In this document: positions 7,306 to 16,780 of the stretch, one piece after another | Position numbering within the stretch: position 1 is the stretch's first letter | Layout: every line of letters starts with the position of its first letter | Position numbers and translations under genes: made by a program | Notes under the pieces: generated by a model | Seen by the model: only the letters and a program-made list of their open reading frames with translations | Told to the model about the DNA's origin: nothing | Databases searched by the model: none | NCBI GenBank assembly: GCA_030065915.1 | Contig: JASJCQ010000001.1 | Location: 124,001-188,000 of the forward strand | Reading direction: 5' to 3' | Length of the DNA stretch: 64,000 bases | Source: Woeseiaceae bacterium | Lineage (GTDB): Bacteria; Pseudomonadota; Gammaproteobacteria; Steroidobacterales; Woeseiaceae

Positions 7306-9540
7306 TTGACTACTTCACTCCGTACGACAAGAAAAGCTCAGTGGCTTCTCGTAGCCCTATGCGCGTCGACGTTATCAGGGTGTCTATCCGAGAAGGACCA
7401 GGGCGACGATCCCGACGGTTCGCGAATTGTTCAGAACAACATCGGCGGCAGTGTCGGGGATGGACCGCTTGTCGGCGCCACGATACTGATTAGCTCCTCA
7501 TCGGGTGACCAGTTGGCGGAACTGGTGAGCGATAGCACCGCTGACTATTCGACAACAGTGACGACGGCGGTCGGCAACTATCCGCTTCGAATCATGGCTA
7601 CCGGAGGCACGGACCTCGTGACGTCCACTGGGCCTGATTTCGATCTCCTCGGTGCAGTACCCTCTTCTGGTTTCGAAACAACCGCGAACGTTAATCCGTT
7701 CTCCACGCTCGCCGTGTTGATCGCAGAAGAGGCCGGTACGTTCACCGCCAGCGGCCTTTCAGCAGCCGAGGCGACGGTCTCGAACGAACTCGGCTTCGGG
7801 CTGTCGTCGTTGGCAATATCGGGACCAATGAGCACGGCGGTGGATGCGTCGAACGTCTCCGAACTCGTACGCGCTTCCGAAGGTCTTGGCGAACTCATTC
7901 GACGAGTCAGAGACGTGATGCTGGCCGCCGGTTACAACATCGACGGAGACTACGCGGCGCGACTACTGGCGGCGGATCTTGTGGACGGCGAATTAGACGG
8001 TGTGGGTAGTAGCCTGGTCGACAGGCGAACCTCGGCGATTGCCGTCCTGGCCCAGTCTCAAATCGCCTTGGAATTGATGTCGAATGAGCTACACGTGAAC
8101 GGCAGCAACGCAACGAATTTAATGCGTTCAGCGATCATCCAGATACTGCCGGGCGAGCCGAGTGTCGATCTCGCTGACCTTACCGCAACGGACGGACTGC
8201 TCCGCCAGGCGACCCGGGGATTATCTGCAGCGGCGGCAATGTCTGATGATCCTGCTATCGATGATCTGTTGAACGACGCGCAGAACATTCAGATCGGCAT
8301 GGACGCTTCCGACACGATCCGAGTCCTGCCCGGCGACTACCGTTTTCGACTCGACACATTTATGCGCCAGGTCGCGGAAGGCGGCACAGACCTGGCTGAC
8401 CGTGTTCTGGCTGGAGGCTCAGACAACACACCGGGCCCTGGTAACAACGCTCCAAGCATTTCCGGATCGCCGGCTTCGTCGGTAGTGATCGGAAACGCGT
8501 ACACCTTCGTGCCGCTGGCCTCCGATGCCGACGGTGATCCGCTGACTTTCTCCGTGACCGGACTACCCTCCTGGGCCATCTTCGACTCGAACTCTGGCGC
8601 CCTGAACGGCGTCCCCACCGCTGTGGATGTTGGTGTGTACGCGAACATCAGGATCAGCGTCAGCGACGGTCAGCAATCGAGCTCACTCCCGGCGTTCTCG
8701 ATTCAGGTGTTTGGCGATAATTCAACGCCAGTCATCAGTGGAACACCAGCAAGCCGGGTCGCCGCGAACAACGCCTACAACTTCGTTCCGACTGCGTCGG
8801 ACCCCGACGGCGACGCATTGACGTTCTCCGTCGCAGGTCTGCCGGGCTGGGCCGGTTTTAATCCAGCGAATGGCGCGCTCAACGGCACTCCTGGTGTCGG
8901 CGACATTGGACTTTACACAGGCATTACGATCTCCGTGTCTGACGGTAACCAGAGCGCCGCATTGCCCGCGTTCTCGATTGAAGTGATCGCCACGAACACT
9001 GCGCCGAGCATAACCGGGTCTGCACGGGGTTCGGTTGTGGTTCAGGACCAATACAGTTTCATTCCGACTGCTTCCGACCCGGATGGAGATGCCCTGGTGT
9101 TTTCAATCTCGGGACTTCCCTCCTGGGCGAGCTTCAATACATCGACTGGCGCTCTGACCGGCACTCCCGATAGCGGAGACGTCGGCGTCTATTCCAACAT
9201 CGTCATCAGCGTATCCGACGGCTCACTGAGTCAGTCCCTGGCCCCATTCTCGATCGAGGTTGTGGCCCAGGGAGCTGCGACCGGGTCGGCCACGCTGACA
9301 TGGGTCGCGCCGACGGTGAACGAGGACGGTTCAGAACTGACCGACCTGGTAGGTTTTCGGATTTATTGGGGTACTACGCCGGGTAACTATACGAATTCGG
9401 TAGCTGTAGACGGTGCAGATACGACGTCGACAGTGATCAATGGGCTGGTGCCCGGCACCTACGAGTTCGTCGCCACAGCGGTGAACAGCAGCGGCCTCGA
9501 AAGCGCGTTTTCCGGGACGGCAACGAAGACGATCAATTAG
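7306..9540 (+). CDS. c-di-GMP riboswitch-controlled surface lipoprotein with Ig-like and FN3 domains
   Basis: Large lipoprotein (about 744 residues). A hydrophobic signal (WLLVALCASTLSGC) ends in a lipobox with the acylated Cys near residue 26. An N-terminal region of unknown function (about residues 40-380) starts with a carboxypeptidase-regulatory-like segment (VGDGPLVGATI). Three tandem putative Ig (He_PIG/cadherin-like) repeats of about 90 residues follow, each with a D-x-DGD-x-LTFS core and GLPSWA-type turn. A C-terminal fibronectin-III-like domain (TLTWVAPTVNEDG...GTYEFVATAVN) ends the protein. Such repeats occur in adhesins and matrix-binding proteins. TTG 7306 is chosen because AAGGA lies 9 bases upstream and it gives a proper signal peptide; GTG 7270 is possible. 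A shorter paralogue lies convergently at 9595-10290. Confidence 0.85.
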   Translation: MTTSLRTTRKAQWLLVALCASTLSGCLSEKDQGDDPDGSRIVQNNIGGSVGDGPLVGATILISSSSGDQLAELVSDSTADYSTTVTTAVGNYPLRIMATGGTDLVTSTGPDFDLLGAVPSSGFETTANVNPFSTLAVLIAEEAGTFTASGLSAAEATVSNELGFGLSSLAISGPMSTAVDASNVSELVRASEGLGELIRRVRDVMLAAGYNIDGDYAARLLAADLVDGELDGVGSSLVDRRTSAIAVLAQSQIALELMSNELHVNGSNATNLMRSAIIQILPGEPSVDLADLTATDGLLRQATRGLSAAAAMSDDPAIDDLLNDAQNIQIGMDASDTIRVLPGDYRFRLDTFMRQVAEGGTDLADRVLAGGSDNTPGPGNNAPSISGSPASSVVIGNAYTFVPLASDADGDPLTFSVTGLPSWAIFDSNSGALNGVPTAVDVGVYANIRISVSDGQQSSSLPAFSIQVFGDNSTPVISGTPASRVAANNAYNFVPTASDPDGDALTFSVAGLPGWAGFNPANGALNGTPGVGDIGLYTGITISVSDGNQSAALPAFSIEVIATNTAPSITGSARGSVVVQDQYSFIPTASDPDGDALVFSISGLPSWASFNTSTGALTGTPDSGDVGVYSNIVISVSDGSLSQSLAPFSIEVVAQGAATGSATLTWVAPTVNEDGSELTDLVGFRIYWGTTPGNYTNSVAVDGADTTSTVINGLVPGTYEFVATAVNSSGLESAFSGTATKTIN
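9301..9332 (+). repeat. 32-bp perfect inverted repeat, left copy (FN3-coding)
   Basis: This stretch, coding for WVAPTVNEDGS in the FN3 domain, is identical to the reverse complement of 9803-9834. It is the most conserved part of a larger paralogous region shared by the two convergent lipoprotein genes. Confidence 0.85.
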
Positions 9541-9594
9541 CTTCGCACAGCTCGTCCATGGACCAGGAGATGTCGACTTCCAGTGAATCCGGGG

Positions 9595-10290
9595 TTAAGG
9601 AATGATTTTCGTTGCAGGTGAAGAGAACGCACTCTCGATACCAGCCTCATTAAACGCCGTGGCGACGAACTCGTATTCACCAGAAGGAAGATCGCTGATA
9701 ACGACCGTCGTAGCACCTGGGTCGTCCAGGGTCACGCTGTTTGTAAAGCCTCCGGGACGTCGTCCGTAGTAGACGCGGAAGCCCGCAAGGTCAGTCAGTG
9801 CAGAACCGTCCTCGTTCACCGTCGGCGCGACCCAGGTTAGCGTGGCCGAACCAGTCGCCGCGCCCTGCGCAATCACTTCAATCGAAAATGAGGGGAGCGT
9901 TGCGCTGAGGGAGCCATCGCTTACGCGGACGGATATACCTGAGTAGACTCCGACGTCTCCCGGGCCCGGCACGCCGCTGATGAGCCCGCTGCTGGAATCA
10001 AACTCGGCCCAGCTCGGCAGGCCCGAGACAGAGAAGGTAAGCGCATCGCCATCGGGGTCTGTGGCCGTAGGCGTGAAGACGAATGCTCGCTCAACGGACA
10101 CCGATCCCGGCGGATTTCCGGAAATCGTCGGAGCAGAGTTAGCCGGTGACGGTGTGCCGGCAGGCAAGCTGGATTGATTGCTGCCTCCGTCAGAACCGGA
10201 GGATTCTTTGGACAGACAGCCCGCCATGCCCAACATAACCGGCAAAAACAGCAGCACTCGGAAGGTGTTGATAATCGGTCTAGCAGTCAT
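9595..10290 (-). CDS. second riboswitch-controlled lipoprotein, short paralogue (Ig-like + FN3)
   Basis: Lipoprotein of about 231 residues. The signal segment VLLFLPVMLGMAGC provides the lipobox, followed by a Ser/Gly-rich linker, one He_PIG-type Ig-like repeat (SAPTISGNPPGSVSVE...DPDGDALTFSVSGLPSWAEF) and one FN3-like domain nearly identical to that of the 7306-9540 protein. The longer open frame to 10422 is rejected because it would translate through the riboswitch; the start is the ATG at 10290 (MTARPIINTF). It looks like a one-repeat version of its neighbour, arising by inverted duplication or repeat expansion. Function is unknown; a surface or matrix-attachment protein induced or repressed by c-di-GMP is the simplest reading. 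Confidence 0.83.
   Translation of the reverse strand: MTARPIINTFRVLLFLPVMLGMAGCLSKESSGSDGGSNQSSLPAGTPSPANSAPTISGNPPGSVSVERAFVFTPTATDPDGDALTFSVSGLPSWAEFDSSSGLISGVPGPGDVGVYSGISVRVSDGSLSATLPSFSIEVIAQGAATGSATLTWVAPTVNEDGSALTDLAGFRVYYGRRPGGFTNSVTLDDPGATTVVISDLPSGEYEFVATAFNEAGIESAFSSPATKIIP
9803..9834 (-). repeat. 32-bp perfect inverted repeat, right copy (FN3-coding)
   Basis: Reverse complement of 9301-9332. It lies in the FN3 domain of the minus-strand lipoprotein gene. Confidence 0.85.
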
Positions 10291-10349
10291 TACGAAATTT
10301 TCTCGTGCCTGCCGGGCAACCGACCGTCGAATCAGACGATAACGTTCGT

Positions 10350-10427
10350 ACTTTGCAGCTCCGCTATCACAGAAGGTGACCGGAAGCTTTGCGTCCCATC
10401 CTTGCGGAAGGTATGCCCTCAAGCAGA
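10350..10427 (-). ncRNA. cyclic-di-GMP-I (GEMM-I) riboswitch, second copy
   Basis: On the minus strand the conserved core reads GAGGGCATACC, a P2 hairpin with a CCGCAAGG GNRA loop, GGGACGCAAAGCTTCCGG, a short P3 stem (GTCAC paired with GTGAT) and AGCGGAGCTGC. This is a class I c-di-GMP aptamer with a shorter P3 than the first copy. It ends about 60 bases before the ATG of the short lipoprotein gene. A GAAAATTTC palindrome overlaps the ribosome-binding region, which suggests translational control. Confidence 0.9.
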
Positions 10428-11327
10428 ATTAACGTGGATTAGCGCCCTACACGGACCGCCTCTCTTAATCGAAATTAACCATAACATGCTGAAATTTCTT
10501 TGAAACCTGTCTCAATGTTGCGACAAAGATCTACCGTCGGCTGTTTTCGTTTGCCTTGTAGTGACTTATCACCAGAGCCACAACTGGAATAGCAACTACA
10601 GAGGAAAAGTGACTGAAAATATTGAAGAAAGCGTCGAAAATCGCCTGCTCGGCGCCAAAAACTTTTGTTTCATGATGTTTCGGGGCCGTATTTCTTCGAT
10701 TCTGAAAGCAAACCGAGCAGTCCCAGGCGAATGCCTGGCTCCGGACACGCTTTGTCGACGACAGAACTTAGCGCCCGAATTCACCGGCCAGCCTGCGTCC
10801 GGATACGACCAACGGGCGTGCGGCTCCAATCACCGTAGGGACACACGTACTGGCGTTATTGGGACAGGCCTGGACAGGACCGGACTGTGCGTCGAAACGA
10901 TACATACATAGCGTTTGCGTAGACTAGCGCAGCCACAAGAAGATCTCATACCGTGGGAATCGGCAGTCGTTCTACACGCCTGGCCTGGCCTGCTGGTATT
11001 CGGCACAAACGGGTCGGCTACGGTACGGCGCCCCGACGGAAATCAATTGGCGCTCCTCGCGAATCCCAAGGTAATCCGCTCTGCCTCCATTCCACCTGGA
11101 GCCACTGCTTTGCTTAGGCTGCCGTTAAGCATCACAATGGCGCAATCAGCGAGTCCGAGAAAGCGACCTCGTTCAGGATCTGCGGCATCTCGCATACAGG
11201 CTATTGTGGTGTGAACCGCACGAACCAGAGCAAGAAAGTCACCCTTATCCCGGGTGGCGTTCAACGTGAGAGACAAGCCGGACCTGTTTGATATGGCGCT
11301 GCAATTAGAGACAAGGATTGCGAATTC
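10428..11327. other. 900-bp region without a supportable gene
   Basis: The part next to the riboswitch (10428-10560) is AT-richer and probably carries the promoter of the minus-strand lipoprotein transcript. Short open frames occur on both strands at 10561-11276, but none has a recognisable family, a convincing ribosome site and a convincing start. A minus-strand frame at 11043-11276 has coding-like composition and may be a remnant. Confidence 0.4.
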
Positions 11328-12362
11328 GTGAATGCCGACATCGAGAAACCACCGTTCTTTATCGTTGGATGCCCACGCTCCGGGACTACCTTGCTACAGG
11401 TCTTGCTTGATAATCAACCAAGTATCTCAATCCCTCCCGAGAGCCACATATTCGCTAATTTCTCCAGTTTCATTCAGCGACCGACAGACGTCGATAGACC
11501 AGAAGAAATGCACTTCCTGGCACAGCAAATGTTGGGTGCCCTGCGCATCGAAGAATGGGGCCTGAGTGTTTCCGCCTCGGAGTTCTGTGCTGGTGCCCCG
11601 TTCGAAAATCCCGCTCAGCTAATCGACAGGCTATTCCGGCTCTACGCCGAGCGTGAGGGCAAGCGACGGTGGGGAGACAAGACACCGCAACACGCTTTTT
11701 TCATAAACGACATCAAGTCCGTGTTTCCTGAGGCCAGGTTCATCCATCTCATTCGCGATGGCCGGGATGTTGCCGAGTCGTACAAGAGAGTCTTCATCGG
11801 ACCCCAGAGCATTTACGGCGCCGCCAAGCGTTGGAAGAATTACGTCAACGCATTGGACGATGCAAAGAACGACCTCGACGCCGAGCACTACCTGGAGATT
11901 CGATTCGAAGACCTGGTGAGCAACCCCGACAAACAGTTGGCGAAGATCCTCGCATTCCTGGATGAAGAGTATGCGCCAACTGGCGACGGCGAGATGGAAT
12001 CTCACGCGAGGAAACGCTACCTGAATATCGGATCTCACCATGGCTCATTGGCGAAACCCATTTCCAAGGCCAAAATCGGCGTATTCAAGTCAGCATTCAA
12101 TACTCGTGAAGTGCAGATTTTCGAAAGCATAGCCGGAGATGAACTGTCCAGTCACGGATACTCGCTGCAAACCAATGGAGATGCTCGCATTTCCATTTCC
12201 GAACACGCGAAATTTTTCGTCCAGGACCAAGTGCTGCGCTATGCGAGGAAGTTCAAGAGCGCGAATGGCCGGAAACAGCTGGGACGAGATCTGATACAGG
12301 CCAGACAAAAGACGGCGCGTAAGCTAGGCCACTTGTGGCTCAGGTTATCGCCGGGACGCTAG
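11328..12362 (+). CDS. sulfotransferase family protein
   Basis: PAPS-dependent sulfotransferase-like protein, 344 residues. The 5'-phosphosulfate loop FIVGCPRSGTTLLQVLLDNQP (near residue 12) and the 3'-phosphate-binding motif FIHLIRDGRDVAESY (near 138) are both intact. It probably transfers sulfate to a sugar hydroxyl of the surface polysaccharide or to another acceptor; the acceptor cannot be read from sequence. The start is GTG 11328, with AAGGA about 12 bases upstream. It is convergent with the GMC oxidoreductase gene and appears monocistronic. A second sulfotransferase gene lies at 44.8 kb. No PAPS synthesis genes are in the window. Confidence 0.85.
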   Translation: MNADIEKPPFFIVGCPRSGTTLLQVLLDNQPSISIPPESHIFANFSSFIQRPTDVDRPEEMHFLAQQMLGALRIEEWGLSVSASEFCAGAPFENPAQLIDRLFRLYAEREGKRRWGDKTPQHAFFINDIKSVFPEARFIHLIRDGRDVAESYKRVFIGPQSIYGAAKRWKNYVNALDDAKNDLDAEHYLEIRFEDLVSNPDKQLAKILAFLDEEYAPTGDGEMESHARKRYLNIGSHHGSLAKPISKAKIGVFKSAFNTREVQIFESIAGDELSSHGYSLQTNGDARISISEHAKFFVQDQVLRYARKFKSANGRKQLGRDLIQARQKTARKLGHLWLRLSPGR

Positions 12363-12432
12363 CTCTGCTCGCTTTCCAGGCGATTCCGTTTTTTTTTGCA
12401 GCTTGTGTTCTTGGCTGTCGGGCAGACACGCA

Positions 12433-13932
12433 TCATCCTGAGCGCAGTCGGACACCAAGGTGATCGGCGAGTCGGAGCGCCAATGCCGAGATGGTTACGG
12501 TTGGCGTCATGCCACCCCCGGTCGAGAATACTTCCGAACCACACACGTAGAGGTTTGGCGTCTCATGTACACGCAGGTCGCGATCCACCACGCTGCTGCG
12601 AGGGTCCTGCCCCATTCGACAAGCGCCTTGATGATGGCGGGAGAATGCGACGGGAGATTCGTGGATTCGTGTCGCGCCCAGTTTGTCGAGCCAACCGAGG
12701 ATAAGCGTTCTCGCACGCTCGAGCAGCAGGCGATCTTCGTCAGAGTAGTTGAATATGAGATGACCGACCGGGTTCCCGAAACTGTCTTTGCGAGTCTGCG
12801 AAAGAGTCACCCGGTTCTCCTTGGAAATCGTCATCTCGGTACCCGCTCCAAAGTAGATCGCCGCTTTCGCTAGCCGGCTTATCATCGAAGCAGTGTTGTA
12901 GGGTATGTTTCTTAGCCTGAAAGGCAGAAGATGATTCGGCAATACCCACGCCTGACGAAATACCGGAACAATAGCGCCCAGTCCCTCCTCGCGGAACGTC
13001 TCATAGAACTGGTGTGTACGGGCTACCTTGTTGGTGGGAGCGAGTGTTCCCCAACTGTGAGGAACCTGGGCCATGAAACCGACGTTCGGGTGATCATTGA
13101 AACCGCGGCCGACCATATCGTGCGCGTTGCCGATTCCGTTCGGGAACGTTTCGCTTGCCGACAGAAGCAGCATCCGGGGCGACTCCAGGCCGCCACAACA
13201 GACCACGAAATATCGCGCACGGGCTACGTAGGTTTCACCATCCAGTGACTTGACCTCGGCACCGTTCACCTTACGATCCGCGTCCGCAAGGAGGCGCGTG
13301 ACGGTCAAACCCGTCAGCACATGACCGTTGCCGGAGTCATGGAAAGCGGGGAGTATCTCTTTGTGCACGTTAAACATGCGAAACGTCTTGGTAGGCGTCG
13401 CCGTGGCGGACTCTTCTATGTCAACACCCAGGCGGTCGCAGAGGGACCTCAGGACTGATATGTCCGGGTTCGGAGGTAGCGGCAACGGACCGCTTCTCGG
13501 CGGCGAATACTCGTTTCGTTTTCCACCCCGGACGCGCAGTAGCTGCTCCGCGGTATCGTAGTACGGCTCGAGATCGGCGTACCGAATCGGCCATGGATTA
13601 TCGGCGGGCGTATACGGGTGTGTTTCAAAATCTGAGGGATGGAACCGCTCGCAACGCCCTGTCCAGAAATTTGAATTACCACCGAGAAGACGGGACGTCG
13701 TTCTCTTTAGTGGATAATCCGTATCTCCCGTAAAATCGTACCGGGCCAAAGACTGCACACGACTATTCGTTAACCAGGTTGCGAGTCCGCGCCCCGACTC
13801 CAGGATTAACGTCCGCACACCTTGTTTCGCCAGCGTCGTCCCAAGGATGGTACCGGCCGGCCCCGAACCAACAATGCACACGTCGTATGGCTCGGTGGCT
13901 TCGAGAACTGCTCTAGGATCACTGCTTGTCAT
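12433..13932 (-). CDS. GMC-family FAD-dependent oxidoreductase
   Basis: Flavoprotein of about 499 residues. The N-terminal dinucleotide motif is YDVCIVGSGPAGTILG. Motifs of the glucose-methanol-choline family follow (LLGGNSNFWTGRC; CGGLESPRMLL), and a C-terminal active-site region reads HHQGACRMG...NLYVCGSEVFSTGGGMTPT. It would oxidise an alcohol or sugar; the substrate is unknown. I start at ATG 13932, where AAGGAG precedes the codon at suitable spacing; the frame extends 30 residues further upstream without support. It is downstream of the epimerase gene on the same strand, with a gap of about 140 bp. The two could act on the same sugar intermediate. Confidence 0.85.
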   Translation of the reverse strand: MTSSDPRAVLEATEPYDVCIVGSGPAGTILGTTLAKQGVRTLILESGRGLATWLTNSRVQSLARYDFTGDTDYPLKRTTSRLLGGNSNFWTGRCERFHPSDFETHPYTPADNPWPIRYADLEPYYDTAEQLLRVRGGKRNEYSPPRSGPLPLPPNPDISVLRSLCDRLGVDIEESATATPTKTFRMFNVHKEILPAFHDSGNGHVLTGLTVTRLLADADRKVNGAEVKSLDGETYVARARYFVVCCGGLESPRMLLLSASETFPNGIGNAHDMVGRGFNDHPNVGFMAQVPHSWGTLAPTNKVARTHQFYETFREEGLGAIVPVFRQAWVLPNHLLPFRLRNIPYNTASMISRLAKAAIYFGAGTEMTISKENRVTLSQTRKDSFGNPVGHLIFNYSDEDRLLLERARTLILGWLDKLGATRIHESPVAFSRHHQGACRMGQDPRSSVVDRDLRVHETPNLYVCGSEVFSTGGGMTPTVTISALALRLADHLGVRLRSG

Positions 13933-14069
13933 TAGATGCTGCTCCTTGCTTAGCACTTCCTTGTGAAGGGCGTTCCTTGGGATTCCGTTCGTATTGTCGC
14001 CCGTGCCTGGCCGTGCACTCAATACGGACGTCTAATGTGGGAATGGCCTGGCGGCTGCTGATCGGTGCT

Positions 14070-15056
14070 TCATAGCAGACCTTGATCACGATACCAGTCT
14101 GCGGTTATTCGGGTACCTTCGTCCATGGACGTCTGAGGATCGTATCCAAGCAGCTTCCGGGCCTTTTCGATATTCGCGGCACGATTGACCGTAAAGAAAC
14201 CGACGCGCCGTCTGTGCAGCGGTGGCTCGACACCGAACGGCTTACAAATTGCCTCTACAACTCTGGCTGCCCCGAGTATTGGCCAGAGTGGCACATGTTT
14301 TACAGACCCCGAAGGCGCACCGACGGCCTTTTCAACCTCATTGACGAAAGCATTCAGCGTGACGTTCTCAGCGCCTCCCAGATTGAAGGTCTCCCCAACG
14401 GCATCGGGGTGAGTCGCACAGAGGAGCAATCCGCTGCACAGATCATCGATGTAGGACAGATTGTAGAGTGTTTCTCCAGAACCGAAGATCACGAAACGTC
14501 GCTTGGCCACATTCTTGAAGAGCTTGAGGTAGCGCATTTCACCCGGGCCGTAGCCGGCTGTTGGTCGAACGATCACGCCGTCCATCCCCAGCTCGTCGAA
14601 CAACTGGCGGGCGACTTCTTCCCCTTCGATCTTCGTTCGATTGTAGGGCTCGTCCGTAGCCACGTATGGCCGCGATTCATCCGCTGGTACAGATCCGGTA
14701 TCACCGACTACGCCGATCGTGCTGCAGTGGACGAATCTGTCCACACCGGCCTCGGCCGCTGCTCGAACGACGTTTGCGGTTCCGTCGACATTGATCGCCT
14801 GATAGTCCGCGTCAGCCAGGCTTGTTTCGCGAAACGCTGCAGCTAAGTGAAAAACGACGTCACAACCCAGCATCGCGCTGGCAAGACCTTCGGATTCACG
14901 GATATCGCCGAATACGACCTTGATGCCGAGTTCTTCAAGCTCTCGCCGATCGCTCGTTTTACGAGCGAGACCGACAACGTCGTGCCCGGCGCGAACGAGG
15001 TGACGGCAAAGGCTTCCGCCGGCAAATCCAGTCGCTCCAGTGACAAACGCTTTCAT
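14070..15056 (-). CDS. NAD(P)-dependent epimerase/dehydratase (extended SDR)
   Basis: Extended short-chain dehydrogenase of 328 residues. The Rossmann motif is VTGATGFAGGSL (residues 5-16), the family motif DVVFHLAAA is present, and the catalytic pair is YNRTK with an upstream Ser (HCSTIGV). Likely substrates are nucleotide sugars or related 3-beta-hydroxy compounds; subfamily cannot be set by eye. The ATG lies only about 20 bp after the 3' end of tRNA-Glu on the same strand, so it may be transcribed by read-through from the tRNA operon. The GMC oxidoreductase gene follows. Confidence 0.85.
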   Translation of the reverse strand: MKAFVTGATGFAGGSLCRHLVRAGHDVVGLARKTSDRRELEELGIKVVFGDIRESEGLASAMLGCDVVFHLAAAFRETSLADADYQAINVDGTANVVRAAAEAGVDRFVHCSTIGVVGDTGSVPADESRPYVATDEPYNRTKIEGEEVARQLFDELGMDGVIVRPTAGYGPGEMRYLKLFKNVAKRRFVIFGSGETLYNLSYIDDLCSGLLLCATHPDAVGETFNLGGAENVTLNAFVNEVEKAVGAPSGSVKHVPLWPILGAARVVEAICKPFGVEPPLHRRRVGFFTVNRAANIEKARKLLGYDPQTSMDEGTRITADWYRDQGLL

Positions 15057-15076
15057 ACACGGCTTTCCAAGGAAAG

Positions 15077-15152
15077 TGGCGTCCCCAAGGGGATTCGAAC
15101 CCCTGTTACCGCCGTGAAAGGGCGGTGTCCTAGGCCTCTAGACGATGGGGAC
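15077..15152 (-). tRNA. tRNA-Glu (TTC)
   Basis: The minus-strand sequence begins GTCCCCATCGTCTAGAGGCC, has anticodon TTC in CCCTTTCACGG, T-arm GGTTCGAATCC and an encoded GCCA 3' end. It is nearly identical to enterobacterial tRNA-Glu and 76 nt long. Confidence 0.97.
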
Positions 15153-15174
15153 ATAGGACTCTTACCGTAAGACT

Positions 15175-15250
<76 letters not shown>

Positions 15251-15262
15251 ACGGAACGCGGC

Positions 15263-15291
15263 ACTCTACGTTCTTGCTGCGGCACTGTCAA
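15263..15291 (-). promoter_or_regulatory. sigma-70 promoter of the tRNA-Ala/tRNA-Glu operon
   Basis: On the minus strand TTGACA (15286-15291) and TAGAGT (15263-15268) are separated by exactly 17 bases. A GC-rich discriminator (GCCGCG) follows, typical of stringently controlled tRNA promoters. Transcription would start a few bases before tRNA-Ala. Confidence 0.8.
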
Positions 15292-15364
15292 GAACTCCGG
15301 AGGATTCGACGCTAGTCTTTAAAAATCAGATAGTTGCGCAAAAAAAGTACCCGTCGCTGGAGCG

Positions 15365-16780
15365 TTACGAATTCGCGCTCGCAGCCCGTGCCTCGATGAT
15401 CTCTATTGCGTTGTCGAGCCGCTCAAGAACCCTTTCCTGCCCTATCAACCATAACGTCACGTCGATGGGTGGTGAAACGGGACCACCGGTCACCGCCACG
15501 CGTAAAGGCTGGCCGAGCTTGCCCATGTTGATATCGAAGTCAGCGGCGACCTCGACGATTGCCTCGTGTATCGCTGTCTGCCCCCAGTGCTCCAGCTCGG
15601 CCAGGCGTCGACGCGCAACTATTAGAGGCTCGAGAATAACGGGCCGCAGGTGCTTCTTCGCCGATTTCTCGTCGATGACATCAAAATCCTCGTAGCAGTA
15701 CCGAGCACTGGCGGCCATGTGCAGCAACGTGTCGGCCCGTTCGTGGTAGCCTTCAGCGATATGCTCTGGGTCGGGGCCGTCCGCGGGTTCCAGGCCAGCC
15801 TTGATCAGGTACGGCATGAGCCGTTCACCCAGTCGATCTGCGGGCATCGCGATCATGTGCTGTTGGTTGATCCACAGCAGCTTTTCAGGATTGAAAGACG
15901 ATGCCGAGTGGTTGACGTCCTTGATGTCGAACAACTCGATCATCTGCTCGACGGAGAAGATTTCCTGGTCACCGTGCGACCAGCCCAACCGCACGAGATA
16001 ATTCAACATAGCCTCGGGCAGGTAGCCCTCCTCCTCATACTCTCGTATGTCAACGGCGCCATGGCGTTTCGACAGCTTGGCTCCGTCCGGCCCCAGGATC
16101 ATCGGCAAATGTGCGTATTTCGGCGGTTCGGCGCCAAGCGCAGCCAGCATGTTCATCTGTCGCGGAGTGTTATTGAGGTGGTCGTCCCCACGAATCACAT
16201 GCGTGATTCGCATGTCATAGTCGTCGACGATAACCGAGAAATTGTACGTGGGCGACCCATCCGATCTTGCGATGATCAGGTCATCCAGTTGCTCATTCTG
16301 GAAAACGACACGCCCCCTGACGGCATCGTCAACGATGACCTCACCTTCCAGTGGGTTCTTGAAGCGGATGACAGGGTCGACACCCTCTCGCGGCTCCGTC
16401 TTGTCTCTCCACCGACCGTCATAGCGTACTCGCTCACCTGCCGCCATCTGCGCCTCGCGAAGTGCATCGAGTTCTTCTTTCGTGCAATAGCAGTAGTAGG
16501 CCTTGCCGGAATCCAACCAGTCGTCCAGAACCTCCCGGTAGCGCTCGTATCGCTCCGTTTGATAGAAGGGTCCTTCATCCGCGGTGAGCCCGAGCCAGGC
16601 CATGCCCTCGAGAATGGCCTCGACGTTTTCCGGTGTTGATCGCTCGCGATCCGTATCCTCGATTCGAAGAATGAACTGGCCGCCGTGATGACGCGCATAC
16701 AACCAACAGAACAAGGCGGTGCGGACACTTCCAAGGTGCAGAACGCCGGTAGGGCTCGGAGCAAAGCGGGTTCGAACCAT
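15365..16780 (-). CDS. gltX: glutamate-tRNA ligase
   Basis: Class I aminoacyl-tRNA synthetase charging tRNA-Glu, 471 residues, the usual bacterial length. The signature begins [20 protein letters not shown], where HLGS is the HIGH motif (near residues 15-18). The KMSKS loop appears as KLSKRHG (near 240). The C-terminal anticodon-binding domain is complete. A run of T follows the stop codon on the minus strand and may mark the end of the transcript before the tRNA promoter. The gene directly precedes the tRNA operon containing its own substrate tRNA-Glu, a simple synteny rather than a regulatory claim. Confidence 0.96.
   Translation of the reverse strand: MVRTRFAPSPTGVLHLGSVRTALFCWLYARHHGGQFILRIEDTDRERSTPENVEAILEGMAWLGLTADEGPFYQTERYERYREVLDDWLDSGKAYYCYCTKEELDALREAQMAAGERVRYDGRWRDKTEPREGVDPVIRFKNPLEGEVIVDDAVRGRVVFQNEQLDDLIIARSDGSPTYNFSVIVDDYDMRITHVIRGDDHLNNTPRQMNMLAALGAEPPKYAHLPMILGPDGAKLSKRHGAVDIREYEEEGYLPEAMLNYLVRLGWSHGDQEIFSVEQMIELFDIKDVNHSASSFNPEKLLWINQQHMIAMPADRLGERLMPYLIKAGLEPADGPDPEHIAEGYHERADTLLHMAASARYCYEDFDVIDEKSAKKHLRPVILEPLIVARRRLAELEHWGQTAIHEAIVEVAADFDINMGKLGQPLRVAVTGGPVSPPIDVTLWLIGQERVLERLDNAIEIIEARAASANS

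Noticed and set aside
10291-10422. N-terminal extension of the short lipoprotein frame
   Set aside because: It would translate through the riboswitch and place the signal peptide internally. The ATG at 10290 gives a normal lipoprotein signal.
10561-11214. Plus-strand frames of 116 and 99 codons
   Set aside because: No recognisable family, ribosome site or coding-like composition; they are probably chance frames in an intergenic region.
12386-12398. T-run after the sulfotransferase gene as terminator
   Set aside because: A run of T follows the gene, but I could not build a convincing stem immediately before it.
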